A stretch of 64,000 nucleotides of DNA, taken from the NCBI RefSeq assembly GCF_034479375.1, contig NZ_CP140155.1, positions 4,750,501-4,814,500 on the forward strand, given 5' to 3'. This document shows, piece after piece, positions 7,658 through 16,763 of this stretch. Source of the DNA: Rhodopseudomonas palustris. GTDB taxonomy: Bacteria; Pseudomonadota; Alphaproteobacteria; Rhizobiales; Xanthobacteraceae. The notes below the pieces were generated by a model. That model ran no database searches. It saw only the letters and a program-made list of their open reading frames with translations, and was not told the DNA's origin. The stretch's first letter is position 1. Each line of letters begins with the position of its first letter. The position numbers and the translations under genes are program-made.

Positions 7658-8263
7658 TCAATCGCCGGCTTTGGCCGCCTTGCCTGCGCCGTAGCGCAGC
7701 CCGTCGATCAGCAGCGCGACCATGCGGCTCGTATGGTCCGGATCGCCGCCGGGCGCCGAGGTGCAGAGCTGCGCCACCGCCTTCAGCAGATCGAACGGTT
7801 CGATGTCGCGCCGGATTTCGCCGGCCGCACCGGCCGCATCCAGCAGCGACTGCAGCGCCGGGCGTAGCCGCTGCTCGAAATAGGCCGGCAGGCTGTCATA
7901 GGCCGGGTCGCCCGAATACAGCGCCGCGGCGAGCCCGCGCTTGGTGGCCACGAAGTCGACATAGCGCTGCATCCACAGGCTGAGCGCCTCGAACGGCGGA
8001 TGCGAGGCGGCCAGCTCCGCGGCCGCCTCCGCGCAGGCATCGACCCCGTTGCGAAACACCGCCACGATCAGGTCCGACCGCTGCGGGAAGTGGCGATACA
8101 GCGTGCCGATCCCGACGCCGGCCTTCTCGGCGATCTCCCGCACCGGAGCTTCCACGCCGGAGGTCGCAAACACCGTCAGCGCCGCGTCGAGCAGCGTCTT
8201 CAGATTGCGCTGCGCATCCGCGCGGACCCGCCGCGGCGTGCCTTTCGGCGGCGGCTTTTCGGA
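7658..8263 (-). CDS. TetR-family repressor of the Mo-hydroxylase operon
   Basis: This 201-residue regulator has an N-terminal TetR helix-turn-helix (about residues 14-60: LLDAALTVFATSGVEAPVREIAEKAGVGIGTLYRHFPQRSDLI) and a C-terminal ligand-binding domain of the TetR_C_33/SbtR type. I favour a GTG start at 8263 (VSEKPPPKG), which has an AAGAGG site eight bases upstream; the longer ATG start at 8293 would place the operator inside the coding region. It is divergent from the xanthine-dehydrogenase-family operon, and a perfect 15-base palindrome sits between the two, suggesting autoregulation and control of the operon. The inducer is unknown. Confidence 0.87.
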   Translation of the reverse strand, partial: SEKPPPKGTPRRVRADAQRNLKTLLDAALTVFATSGVEAPVREIAEKAGVGIGTLYRHFPQRSDLIVAVFRNGVDACAEAAAELAASHPPFEALSLWMQRYVDFVATKRGLAAALYSGDPAYDSLPAYFEQRLRPALQSLLDAAGAAGEIRRDIEPFDLLKAVAQLCTSAPGGDPDHTSRMVALLIDGLRYGAGKAAKAGD

Positions 8264-8277
8264 CACGAGAATACCTC

Positions 8278-8306
8278 TTGATAAACGGAACAATGTTCCG
8301 TATAAG
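8278..8306 (+). promoter_or_regulatory. Strong promoter with TetR operator filling the spacer
   Basis: TTGATA at 8278-8283 and TATAAG at 8301-8306 (each 5/6 to consensus) are 17 bases apart. The spacer contains the perfect palindrome CGGAACA-A-TGTTCCG at 8286-8300. Binding of the divergent TetR protein there would block RNA polymerase. The leader from the predicted start to paoA is about 170 bases. Confidence 0.75.
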
Positions 8307-8484
8307 CAGTTGCCGGTCCGTTATCTCACATCGATGCCTGCCGGGCTACGCGGCATCGGTGCCGGCAACTCAGGCCCCGAACCAACAAGCCGCTTCGCGG
8401 TTAGCGCTTTTTCCGTCCCGTGCAGCGATGCGGCGGATGCCGCCGTTTGCGCTTTTGTATCAAAACATCCTCGAAGGAGACCAC

Positions 8485-9021
8485 ATGACCGCCGATCGAA
8501 GTGCTGCATCAGCCGGATCGATCCGGATCAATGGAGTCGACTGCCCGGTCCCGTCCGATCCACGCGTCTCCCTGCTCGATCTGCTGCGCGAGACCCTGCA
8601 TCTGCACGGCACCAAGAAGGGCTGCAACCAGGGCGCCTGCGGAGCCTGCACCGTGCTGGTCGACGGCGAGCGCATCGTGTCGTGCCTGTCGCTCGCCGTC
8701 CAACACGCCGGACGCAGCGTCACCACAATCGAAGGCCTCGCCGACGCGCACGGGCTGCACCCGCTGCAGCAGGCCTTCATCGACCACGACGGCTTTCAAT
8801 GCGGCTATTGCACGCCGGGCCAGATCTGCTCCGCGGTCGGCATGGCGGCCGAACTCCAGCGCGGCGTGCCGAGCCACGTCACGGCCGATCTGGCGGACGA
8901 GTTCATCCCCTTCACCCACGACGAAATCCGCGAGCGGATGAGCGGCAATCTGTGCCGCTGCGGCGCGCATAACGGCATCATCGATGCCATCAGCGAAACC
9001 TATGCGGAGGCGGCGGAATGA
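8485..9021 (+). CDS. Xanthine dehydrogenase family 2Fe-2S subunit (PaoA/YagT-like)
   Basis: This 178-residue electron-transfer subunit of a molybdenum hydroxylase has two [2Fe-2S] clusters. The plant-ferredoxin-type site uses C47, C52, C55 and C67 (GCNQGACGACTV), and the second uses C106, C109, C157 and C159 (CGYCTPGQ and CRCG). The start at 8485 has an AAGGAGA site at 8474-8480. Unlike periplasmic E. coli PaoA, no twin-arginine signal is visible, so the complex is probably cytoplasmic. The stop overlaps the next start by ATGA. Confidence 0.92.
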   Translation: MTADRSAASAGSIRINGVDCPVPSDPRVSLLDLLRETLHLHGTKKGCNQGACGACTVLVDGERIVSCLSLAVQHAGRSVTTIEGLADAHGLHPLQQAFIDHDGFQCGYCTPGQICSAVGMAAELQRGVPSHVTADLADEFIPFTHDEIRERMSGNLCRCGAHNGIIDAISETYAEAAE

Positions 9022-10004
9022 CTCCTTTCGATTACTCCCGGGCGGGCGACGTCGCCGCCGCGCTGCGCATCGGCGCCGGCGTCCAGACCAAATTTCTCGG
9101 CGGCGGCACCAATCTCATCGATCTGATGCGCGAGACGATCGAGCGCCCGACGGCGCTGGTCGACATCACCGGTCTGCCGGCGGAGATCACCGAACGCGAC
9201 GACGGCGGCCTGCTGATCGGCGCCGCGGTGCGCAACACCACGCTCGCCGAGCACCGCGCGGTGCGCACGCGCTATCCGATGCTGTCGCGCGCGATCCTGG
9301 CGGGCGCCTCGGCGCAGATCCGCAACATGGCGACGGTCGGCGGCAATCTGCTGCAGCGGACGCGGTGCACCTATTTCTACGACGACGCCGGCTCGCGCTG
9401 TAACAAGCGCCATCCGGGCCAGGGCTGCGATGCGATCGACGGCTTCAACCGCAACCACGCCATCCTCGGCGCATCGGATTCCTGCGTCGCGACGCATCCG
9501 TCCGACATGTGCGTCGCGCTCGCGGCGCTCGATGCGGTGGTGCATCTCCAGGGCAATGGCGGCGAACGCGCGCTGCCGCTGGTCGAACTGCATCGTCTGC
9601 CGGGCGATCGGCCCGACCTCGAGACGATGCTGCAGCCGGGCGAACTGATCACCGCGATCGAACTGCCGGCGCAGAAGATCGCCGCGCGCTCGACCTACCG
9701 CAAGGTCCGCGACCGTTCGAGCTACGCGTTCGCGCTGGTGTCGGTCGCGGCCGCGCTCGACATCGAGGGCGATACGATCAAGGACGTACGGCTGGCGCTC
9801 GGCGGCGTCGCCCACAAACCCTGGCGTGCTCATAAGGCCGAGCAGGCGCTGCGCGGCCGCGAGCCCAACGCGGAGACGTTCCGCGCCGCGGCCGAGGCGG
9901 AGCTCGCCGACGCCGTGCCGCTTCGCGACAACGCCTTCAAGATCGAGTTGGCTAAACGCACCATCACCGCCGTTCTCGGCGAACTTGCAGGAGATGCCCG
10001 ATGA
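9018..10004 (+). CDS. Xanthine dehydrogenase family FAD-binding subunit (PaoB/YagS-like)
   Basis: This 328-residue medium subunit has the FAD-binding FLGGGTNLIDLM at 27-38 and IRNMATVGGNLLQ at 101-113, followed by the CO_deh_flav_C domain. It carries the cysteine-bearing insertion typical of PaoB (C117, C128, C137, C156 within RCTYFY...RCNKR...GQGCDAIDGFNRNHAILG...SC), expected to bind a [4Fe-4S] cluster. It passes electrons from the 2Fe-2S subunit to FAD and then to an acceptor. Starts and stops overlap by four bases on both sides, so translation is coupled across the operon. Confidence 0.92.
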   Translation: MTPFDYSRAGDVAAALRIGAGVQTKFLGGGTNLIDLMRETIERPTALVDITGLPAEITERDDGGLLIGAAVRNTTLAEHRAVRTRYPMLSRAILAGASAQIRNMATVGGNLLQRTRCTYFYDDAGSRCNKRHPGQGCDAIDGFNRNHAILGASDSCVATHPSDMCVALAALDAVVHLQGNGGERALPLVELHRLPGDRPDLETMLQPGELITAIELPAQKIAARSTYRKVRDRSSYAFALVSVAAALDIEGDTIKDVRLALGGVAHKPWRAHKAEQALRGREPNAETFRAAAEAELADAVPLRDNAFKIELAKRTITAVLGELAGDAR

Positions 10005-12334
10005 GCATCGTCAACGAAGCCAAGCAGGCGGTTCGAGGCGCCGTGCAGGACGTGATGGAGAAGGCCGTCGCGCTTGCGCCGGATAGCTGGATGCCGGGCG
10101 GCGAGCCTGATCCGCTGAGCCGCGCCAAGCACGGCTCGATCGGCGCGTCGGTGCCGCGGATCGACGGCCCGCTGAAGGTCCGCGGCGCCGCGCCGTTCGC
10201 GGCGGAATTCGCGCTCGACGGCATGCTCTATGCCGCGCTGATGTTCGGTACCGTGCCGAAGGGCCGGATCGCGACGCTCGACACGACGCAGGCGGAGCAA
10301 GCGCCCGGCGTCGTGCTGGTGATGACCCATCGCAACGCGCCGCGGATGGCGCCGATGCCGCTGTTCATGACCGCCGAGAAGGCCGGCGGCGGCGACAATC
10401 TGCCGATCATGCAGGACGACCGCATCCACTGGAACGGACAGCCGATCGCATTGGTGCTGGCGGAAACGCAGGAGCAGGCCGATCACGCGATCTCGCTGAT
10501 CCGCGCCACCTACGAGGCCGAGGCTGCGGTGACCAGCTTCGGCACCGCGAAGGCCAGAGGCACCGAGCCCGGCCTGTTCATGGGGCAGCCGCTCAAGACC
10601 GAGAAGGGCGATGCCGAAGCCGCGCTCGCCAAGGCGCCGGTCCGGGTCGATTGCCGCTATTCGACGCCGCGGCACAATCACAATGCGATCGAGCCGCACG
10701 CCGCCACGGTGGCGTGGGTCGGCGACAGGCTGATCGTCCACGACGCCTCGCAGGCGGTGCATCACACCGCATGGTCGCTCGGCCAGATCTTCGGCATTGC
10801 CGAGGAGCAGGTCCACGTCACCTCGCCGTTCGTCGGCGGCGGCTTCGGCGGCAAGTGCCTGTGGCAGCATCAGGTGCTCGGCGCCGCGGCGGCCAAGCTC
10901 GCCGGCCGGCCGGTGCGCATCGCGCTGTCGCGCGAGGGCGTGTACCGGCTGATCGGCGGCCGCACCCTCACCGAGCAGCGTTTCGCCATCGGCGCCGATC
11001 CCGACGGCCGCTTCGTCTCGCTGATCCACACCGGCACGGTGGCGACCGCGCGGCAGAATGCGTTTCCCGAGCCGTTCATCCTGCCGACGATGAGTAGTTA
11101 CGGTTCGCCGAACATCAAACTCGACGTCGAGGCGGTCAATCTCGACATGCTCGCCAACACCTTCATGCGGGCGCCGGGCGAAGCGGTCGGCACCTTCGCG
11201 ATGGAATCGGCGATCGACGAGATGGCGGTGGCGCTCGGCATGGATCCGGTCGAACTGCGCATCCTGAACCAGCCGGAAGAGGATCCGCTGAAGGGCACGC
11301 CGTTCTCGGCCCGCCACATCGCCGAGGCCTGGCGCGCCGGCGCCGAGCGCTTCGGCTGGTCGAAGCGCAACCCGACCGCCGCCAGCGTTCGCGACGGCGA
11401 GTGGCTTGTCGGCATCGGCTGCGCCACCGCGACCTATCCGTATCATCGCATGCCCGGCGGCGCCGCGCGGATCACGCTGACCCTCGACGGTTCCGTCAAA
11501 GTCGAAATCGCCGCGCATGAAATGGGCATGGGCACCGCCACCGCCCATACCCAGGTCGTCGCCGACCGCCTCGGCCTGTCGCGCGATCAGGTGAATTTCG
11601 CTTACGGCGACTCGCTGATGCCCGGCGTCGTGCTCGCCGGCGGCTCGCAGCAGACCGCGTCGATCGGCGCCTCGGTGATCGCCGCGCATCACGTGCTGAT
11701 CGCGGAACTGCTCAAGCTCGCCGGTAACGACTCGCCGCTGGCGGGCCTCAGCGCCGACGAGGTCGGCACGGTGAATGGCGGCCTCGCCAAGCTCGACGAT
11801 CCGTCGCGGCACGAGAGCTACGTCTCGATCCTCACCCGTTCGGGCCGCGATCACGTCACGGCCGAAGGCAGCGCCTCGGCGCCGCTCGAGACCATGCACT
11901 GGTCGATGCACTCGTTCGGCGCGCTGTTCTGCGAGGTCGGGGTCAACAGCGTCACCGGCGAAACAAGGGTCCGGCGCTTCCTCGGCTCGTATGATTGCGG
12001 CCGCATCCTCAACCCGAAGACCGCGGCGAGCCAGTTCCGTGGCGGCATCATCATGGGCCTCGGGCTGGCGCTGATGGAGGAGACGCAGTTCGACGACCGC
12101 AACGGCCGGATCATGAATCCGAGCCTCGCCGAGTATCACGTCCCGGTGCATCTCGACGTGCCGGCGATCGACGTGATCTGGACCGACATCCCGGATCCGC
12201 GCGCCCCGATGGGCGCCCGCGGCATCGGCGAGATCGGCATCACCGGCGTCGGCGCCGCGGTCGCCAACGCGATCTTCAACGCCACCGGCAAGCGGATTCG
12301 CGACCTGCCGATCACGCTCGACAAGCTGATGTGA
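10001..12334 (+). CDS. Xanthine dehydrogenase family molybdopterin-binding subunit (PaoC/YagR-like)
   Basis: The 777-residue catalytic subunit has an Ald_Xan_dh_C domain (about 40-160: VPRIDGPLKVRGAAPFAAEF) and then molybdopterin-binding domains with FVGGGFGGK, MRAPGEA, HEMGMGTATAHTQV, AGGSQQTASIGAS and GARGIGEIGITG. The Glu of that last motif is the predicted base. The sequence is closest in style to PaoC, the aldehyde oxidoreductase with molybdopterin cytosine dinucleotide. The natural substrate is probably an aromatic aldehyde, but this is inference. No XdhC/PaoD-type cofactor chaperone gene is adjacent. Confidence 0.9.
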   Translation: MSIVNEAKQAVRGAVQDVMEKAVALAPDSWMPGGEPDPLSRAKHGSIGASVPRIDGPLKVRGAAPFAAEFALDGMLYAALMFGTVPKGRIATLDTTQAEQAPGVVLVMTHRNAPRMAPMPLFMTAEKAGGGDNLPIMQDDRIHWNGQPIALVLAETQEQADHAISLIRATYEAEAAVTSFGTAKARGTEPGLFMGQPLKTEKGDAEAALAKAPVRVDCRYSTPRHNHNAIEPHAATVAWVGDRLIVHDASQAVHHTAWSLGQIFGIAEEQVHVTSPFVGGGFGGKCLWQHQVLGAAAAKLAGRPVRIALSREGVYRLIGGRTLTEQRFAIGADPDGRFVSLIHTGTVATARQNAFPEPFILPTMSSYGSPNIKLDVEAVNLDMLANTFMRAPGEAVGTFAMESAIDEMAVALGMDPVELRILNQPEEDPLKGTPFSARHIAEAWRAGAERFGWSKRNPTAASVRDGEWLVGIGCATATYPYHRMPGGAARITLTLDGSVKVEIAAHEMGMGTATAHTQVVADRLGLSRDQVNFAYGDSLMPGVVLAGGSQQTASIGASVIAAHHVLIAELLKLAGNDSPLAGLSADEVGTVNGGLAKLDDPSRHESYVSILTRSGRDHVTAEGSASAPLETMHWSMHSFGALFCEVGVNSVTGETRVRRFLGSYDCGRILNPKTAASQFRGGIIMGLGLALMEETQFDDRNGRIMNPSLAEYHVPVHLDVPAIDVIWTDIPDPRAPMGARGIGEIGITGVGAAVANAIFNATGKRIRDLPITLDKLM

Positions 12335-12389
12335 GGCAGCCCGCGCCGCCGGCCTGCCAGCGACCCGCCGACCCTCGAGGCTCGGTTCC

Positions 12390-12420
12390 AACGGCCTCCC
12401 TCGCGGAGGCCGTTGCGGTT
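12390..12420 (+). terminator. Terminator-like hairpin after the Mo-hydroxylase operon
   Basis: The perfect 10-bp stem AACGGCCTCC/GGAGGCCGTT with a five-base loop lies 55 bases after the paoC-like stop. The following tract, GCGGTTT, is only weakly U-rich, so termination may be partial. Confidence 0.55.
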
Positions 12421-12490
12421 TCCGGAAGCGGATTCATCGCGGCGAAACTTCTGGCCTCCATGCTGTGGGCGCGATAGCGACGGGGGTCAC

Positions 12491-13243
12491 ATGACCGGAT
12501 CGACCGGTAGTGCGCTGGAATTGCGGGGGCTTTGCAAGGCTTACGACCGCCCGGCGGTGGACCGGCTCGACCTCACGGTGCGCGCCGGTGAGTTCTACGC
12601 GCTGCTCGGCCCCAATGGCGCCGGCAAGACCACCACGCTGCGGATGGTCGCGGGGCTGCTGAAGCCCGACGCCGGGTCGATCCACGTGCTCGGCATCGAT
12701 GCGCTGGCCGATCCGGTCGCCGCCAAGCAGATCGTCGCCTGGGTCTCCGACGAGCCGATGATCTACGACAAGCTGACGCCGCTGGAATATCTCGCCTTCG
12801 TCGCCGGCCTGTGGGGCTGCGATCCGGACGTGGCGGAGATTGCCGCGAACCGGTTGCTCGACGAACTCGGCCTCGGCGCGCACATGCACCAGCGCTGCGA
12901 AGGGTTTTCCAAGGGCATGCGGCAGAAGGTGGCGCTGGCCGGCGCGCTGGTGCACGAGCCGCGGCTGATCATCCTCGACGAACCCCTGACCGGCCTCGAT
13001 GCGGTGTCGGCGCGCCGCGTCAAGGAGATCCTGCAGGATCGGGTGCAGGCCGGCGCCACCGTGATCATGACCACGCACATTCTCGAAGTCGCCGAGCGGA
13101 TGGCGGACCGCATCGGCGTCATCGTCGCCGGCCGCCTGGTCGCCGAAGGCACGCTCACGGAGTTGCGCTGCCAGATCGGCGAGGGCGATTCCAGCCTCGA
13201 AGACATGTTCGTCGCGCTGGTCGGTGGCGAGGCGGCGGCATGA
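12491..13243 (+). CDS. ABC transporter ATP-binding protein
   Basis: The 250-residue ATPase has Walker A GPNGAGKTT (about 40-48), the signature FSKGMRQKVALAGAL, Walker B LIILDEPLTGLD and a late H-loop in TTHILEVAE. It belongs to the CcmA/BcrA-type exporter class. The ATG at 12491 follows a GGGGGT site; the frame is open to 12413 but lacks family sequence there. Its stop overlaps the permease start (ATGA at 13240-13243), so the two form one exporter. The substrate is unknown. Confidence 0.9.
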   Translation: MTGSTGSALELRGLCKAYDRPAVDRLDLTVRAGEFYALLGPNGAGKTTTLRMVAGLLKPDAGSIHVLGIDALADPVAAKQIVAWVSDEPMIYDKLTPLEYLAFVAGLWGCDPDVAEIAANRLLDELGLGAHMHQRCEGFSKGMRQKVALAGALVHEPRLIILDEPLTGLDAVSARRVKEILQDRVQAGATVIMTTHILEVAERMADRIGVIVAGRLVAEGTLTELRCQIGEGDSSLEDMFVALVGGEAAA

Positions 13244-14763
13244 GCGCGGCGACGCTCGCAGGCTTCGCGGGTCACGACATCAGGCTGGCCTGGCGCGATT
13301 TCGCCGCGACGATGAGCGCCGGCCGGCGCGGCCGCGCCCGCTACGTCTTGCTGGCGCTCGTCGTGTTCGTGGCGATTCTGCATCTGCCGGCCTGGGCAAT
13401 GGTCGGCAGCTACGCGGGCCTGACGCAGGACGCAGACCGCGCCAGCCTGATCGTGATCGCCGCGACGGTGGCGCTGAGCTGGCTGCTGATGCTGTCGCAG
13501 GCGATCGAGTCGGTGACGCGGGTGTTCTACGCCCGCGCCGATCTCGATCTGATCATGTCGTCGCCGGTGCCGCTCGAACGCGTGTTCTCTGTGCGGATGG
13601 CGGCGATCGCGCTGACCGTCACTGCGATGGCGCTGCTGTTCGCAGCCCCGGTGGTCGACGTTCTGGCGCTGGCCGGCGGCGCGCATTGGCTGAGCGCGTT
13701 CGGTGTCGTCGCGGCGATCGGCGTCTCGGCATCGGCGATGGCGATCCTGCTCGCCGTCGCGCTGTTCCGGCTGATCGGGCCGCGGCGGACGCGGCTGGCG
13801 GCGCAGATCCTGTCGGTGGTGATCGGCGCCGGCTTCGTGATCGGGCTGCAGGTCGCGGCGATCCTGTCGACCGGGACGCTGTCGCGTTTCACGTTGCTGA
13901 CCTCGGACGCTGTTGCGGCCTGGGCCCCGGCGATGAGCAGCGTGCTGTGGTGGCCGGCGCGGGCGGTCCTCGGCGACGGCATTGCGCTCGCGGCGTTGCT
14001 CGGCGCCAGCCTGGCGCTGCTCGGGCTGGTGATGATTCTGGTCGCGCCGATGCTCGGCGATCTGGTGGTCGACGTCGCCAGCGTCGCCGTGACGACGCGT
14101 AAGGGCAAAGGCGGACGGTTCCGCCGCCGCTCGCGTCAGCAGGCGCTGCGGATCAAGGAGTTCACGCTGCTGCGGCGCGACCCCTGGCTGGTGTCGCAAT
14201 CGCTGATGCAGTTGCTCTATCTGATCCCGCCCGCGCTGCTGCTGTGGCGCAGCTTCTCGGACAGTTCGGGCGCCGTCGTGCTGATCACGCCGGTGATCGT
14301 GATGGCGGCGGGACAGCTCGCCGGCGGGCTGGCGTGGTTGACGATGTCCGGCGAGGACGCGCCCGATCTGGTCGCCACCGCGCCGCTGCCGCCCTCGGCG
14401 GTGATGCGGGCACGGATCGAAGTGGTGCTGATGGGCATCGCGCTGGTGGTGACGCCGCTGTTGCTGCCGCTGGCCTGGCTGTCGCCGCTGCAGGCGCTGG
14501 TCACCGCGGCGGGCTGTGCGATTGCGGCGACGTCGGCGACGGCGATCCAATTGTGGTTCCGGGTGCAGGCGCGGCGCAGCCAGTTTCGCCGGCGTCAGAC
14601 ATCGTCGCGGATCGCCACCTTCGCCGAAGCCTTCGTCTCGATCGGATGGGCCGCGACCGCGGCGCTGGCCCTGACGATTCCCCTGGTCGCGCTGATCTCG
14701 GCCGCATTCACGCTCGGCGTGCTCGCGCTGACCTGGAGCTTCAGTCCGCGTCGGGCGGCGTGA
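13240..14763 (+). CDS. ABC exporter permease, large multi-span membrane protein
   Basis: This 507-residue protein has about 10-12 hydrophobic segments grouped in two blocks, separated by a basic hydrophilic loop (about 285-305, GKGGRFRRRSRQQ). It follows the ATPase gene with a four-base overlap and must be its membrane partner. No substrate-specific domain is visible. The frame is open upstream to 12811 in the wrong context; the overlap start MSAATLAG is the sensible one. Confidence 0.8.
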   Translation: MSAATLAGFAGHDIRLAWRDFAATMSAGRRGRARYVLLALVVFVAILHLPAWAMVGSYAGLTQDADRASLIVIAATVALSWLLMLSQAIESVTRVFYARADLDLIMSSPVPLERVFSVRMAAIALTVTAMALLFAAPVVDVLALAGGAHWLSAFGVVAAIGVSASAMAILLAVALFRLIGPRRTRLAAQILSVVIGAGFVIGLQVAAILSTGTLSRFTLLTSDAVAAWAPAMSSVLWWPARAVLGDGIALAALLGASLALLGLVMILVAPMLGDLVVDVASVAVTTRKGKGGRFRRRSRQQALRIKEFTLLRRDPWLVSQSLMQLLYLIPPALLLWRSFSDSSGAVVLITPVIVMAAGQLAGGLAWLTMSGEDAPDLVATAPLPPSAVMRARIEVVLMGIALVVTPLLLPLAWLSPLQALVTAAGCAIAATSATAIQLWFRVQARRSQFRRRQTSSRIATFAEAFVSIGWAATAALALTIPLVALISAAFTLGVLALTWSFSPRRAA

Positions 14764-14890
14764 CGCCGGTGCAATCGCGGCACTGCCGCTTGCCGTGCGT
14801 GGCGATGCTCAGGCTCTTGCAGACCAGCCGCTTGGCCATCGCCTGCAGCGGGCTGCGCGCAAGCTGAAGCATGAAATACATTTCGATCAT
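14741..14890 (-). CDS. Small Cys-containing protein, function unknown
   Basis: This 49-residue protein begins MIEMYFMLQLARSPLQAMAK and ends with a cysteine cluster C-X13-C-X2-C (VCK...QCRDCTGV), which could bind a metal. A good ribosome binding site, GGAG, lies eight bases before the ATG at 14890. The 3' end overlaps the convergent permease gene by 23 bases. It is basic overall. I recognise no named family; it is supported by the ribosome binding site and the composed C-terminal motif. Confidence 0.55.
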   Translation of the reverse strand: MIEMYFMLQLARSPLQAMAKRLVCKSLSIATHGKRQCRDCTGVTPPDAD

Positions 14891-15052
14891 CAGTCCATCT
14901 CCGAAGGTCGTTCGCAGATGGCAACGGCGGGCGGTGAGTAAAAGTGCCGCAGCCGGCGCATCAGCCATGCAAAAGTAGATGCATCTGCATGAAATAGGCG
15001 CAACGTCACTCGGCGACGTGGCGGGCGTCGCCGATGGCGGCGCCCTCGATGA

Positions 15053-16009
15053 TCACGTCAACCGGCGAGGGATGCCGGCGCGTCCGAGCGAATCGTCCAG
15101 CATGGCACGATCCCAATTCCCTGAATCGGCCGCCGCGTCGTAGGTGCTTTGAAGGAAGTCGAGCAGCGCCTGGTCCGGGTCCTGCGCGGTGCGCACCGCG
15201 TCATAGGGCAAGATGAATTCGCCGAGCTTCTCATCGTAGAACGCCTCCGCCGGCCGCACTTTCGCCGCGCGAAACCCCTCCGGCGCCGGATAGGCGTAGG
15301 AATAGAACGCCGGGTAGTCGATGCCGCCGCCGCCGGGCCAGAAGCCCGCGCTGCTGACCTCGTGCGAATAGGCCTCCTGCGCGATCTCGTCGGCGAGATA
15401 AGGCACCCCGCCCGGATGCAGCGGCGCCGTTCGTCCGGAAAATCGGGTCACGGCGAGATCGAAACTGCCCCAGAAGAAATGCACCGGGCTGGCTTTGCCG
15501 AGAAAGCCGGTGCGGAACTGTTTGAAGACGCGATCGATCTGTACCAGCGCCTGAAAGAACCGCCGGACCGCGTCACGATCGTAGCCGGCATGGACACGGT
15601 CTTCGGAGAACCGCAGCGGGGACGGCAATTCGCACGGCCACTCGTCGATGCTGACTTCGATGCCGAGCTCGGCGAGCGCGGCCGTCACCGCCGCGTAGAA
15701 CTCCGCGACCGGTTGCGGCGCCAAATCCAGCCGGCGTGTATCACCATCGCTGGTGCTGATGATCAGCGCGTGGTCGATGAAGTCGAAGTCGATCTGGAAC
15801 GTGCGCGCACCGTCCGGGATCGGCGAGGTCGTCAACCCGCGCGTGGTGAGATAGAGCCCGATGTGCCAGGAGTGATTCTGCCATGGCGTATTGGCGAGCC
15901 GGATCTTGCCGACGATCTGCGTCCACAGGTGTAGAGTCTCGCTGGTCGCACGCCAGTCCGGATAGGGCAGAGCGGGCCACGCGTCGACTTTGATCGGTGT
16001 TTCAGCCAT
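15053..16009 (-). CDS. DUF5996 family protein
   Basis: This 318-residue protein starts MAETPIKVDAWPALPYPDWR with an AGGAG site upstream. The conserved stretches ETLHLWTQIVGKIRLA, NHSWHIGLYLTTRGLTTSPIP and FFWGSFDLAVTRFSGR are those I associate with DUF5996, a family of unknown function. There is no signal peptide or membrane helix. A longer open frame to 16408 runs antisense through wrbA and is not real. It is possibly co-transcribed with wrbA (gap about 90 bases). Role unknown. Confidence 0.8.
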   Translation of the reverse strand: MAETPIKVDAWPALPYPDWRATSETLHLWTQIVGKIRLANTPWQNHSWHIGLYLTTRGLTTSPIPDGARTFQIDFDFIDHALIISTSDGDTRRLDLAPQPVAEFYAAVTAALAELGIEVSIDEWPCELPSPLRFSEDRVHAGYDRDAVRRFFQALVQIDRVFKQFRTGFLGKASPVHFFWGSFDLAVTRFSGRTAPLHPGGVPYLADEIAQEAYSHEVSSAGFWPGGGGIDYPAFYSYAYPAPEGFRAAKVRPAEAFYDEKLGEFILPYDAVRTAQDPDQALLDFLQSTYDAAADSGNWDRAMLDDSLGRAGIPRRLT

Positions 16010-16098
16010 CTGGGGCTCCTCCGTCGCATCCTGTTTGTGGAACTGAGGGCGAGGCGCCGTGGCGGCGCCTCGCGATCCTGGACGACAAGTGGTGCCGA

Positions 16099-16698
16099 TC
16101 AGCCGTGCAGCTTGATCGCGGTCTCCGCAATGGTCTTGCCCTGATAGCGCGCGCCGGCGAGTTCGTTGGCGCTCGGCTGCCGCGAGCCGTCGCCGCCGGC
16201 GATCGTGGTCGCCCCATAGGGCGCACCGCCGGTGATTTCGTCGAGCGTCATCTGGCCGGCGAAGCCGTAATTCATGCCGACCACCACCATGCCGAAATGC
16301 AGCAGGTTGGAGATGATCGAGAACAGCGTCGTCTCCTGGCCGCCATGCTGGGTCGCGGTCGAGGTGAAGGCGCCGCCGACTTTGCCGTTCAGCGCGCCCT
16401 TCGCCCACAGGCCGCCGGCCTGATCGAGGAAATTGGACATCTGCGACGCCATCCGACCGAACCGCGTACCGACGCCGATGACGATCGCGTCGTAATTGGC
16501 GAGGTCGTCGATGGTGGCGACCGGCGCGGCCTGATCGAGCTTGTAATGCGACGCCTTGGCGACGTCCGGCGGCACCAGCTCGGGCACGCGCTTGATATCG
16601 ACCGACGCGCCGGCCTCGCGCGCGCCTTCGGCGACCGCATTCGCCATCGTCTCGATGTGGCCGTAAGCCGAATAGTACAGAACAAGAATTTTCGCCAT
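16099..16698 (-). CDS. wrbA: NAD(P)H:quinone oxidoreductase type IV, WrbA
   Basis: The 199-residue flavodoxin-fold FMN protein opens with [24 protein letters not shown] (phosphate-binding loop), then has [53 protein letters not shown] and a C-terminal [12 protein letters not shown]. This matches WrbA, which carries out two-electron reduction of quinones. Length is typical. Predicted cytoplasmic. Confidence 0.95.
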   Translation of the reverse strand: MAKILVLYYSAYGHIETMANAVAEGAREAGASVDIKRVPELVPPDVAKASHYKLDQAAPVATIDDLANYDAIVIGVGTRFGRMASQMSNFLDQAGGLWAKGALNGKVGGAFTSTATQHGGQETTLFSIISNLLHFGMVVVGMNYGFAGQMTLDEITGGAPYGATTIAGGDGSRQPSANELAGARYQGKTIAETAIKLHG

Positions 16699-16763
16699 GG
16701 GAGTCTCCGTTGGGGTGGGTGATTGTGGTAATGAGGTGATCGGTGGGGTCGAGTGATTAGTTA

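Noticed and set aside
9830..12391. 853-residue minus-strand frame opposite the Mo-hydroxylase large subunit
   Set aside because: The product is Arg/His/Gly-rich without any family motif and is exactly antisense to a real gene, a typical high-G+C shadow.
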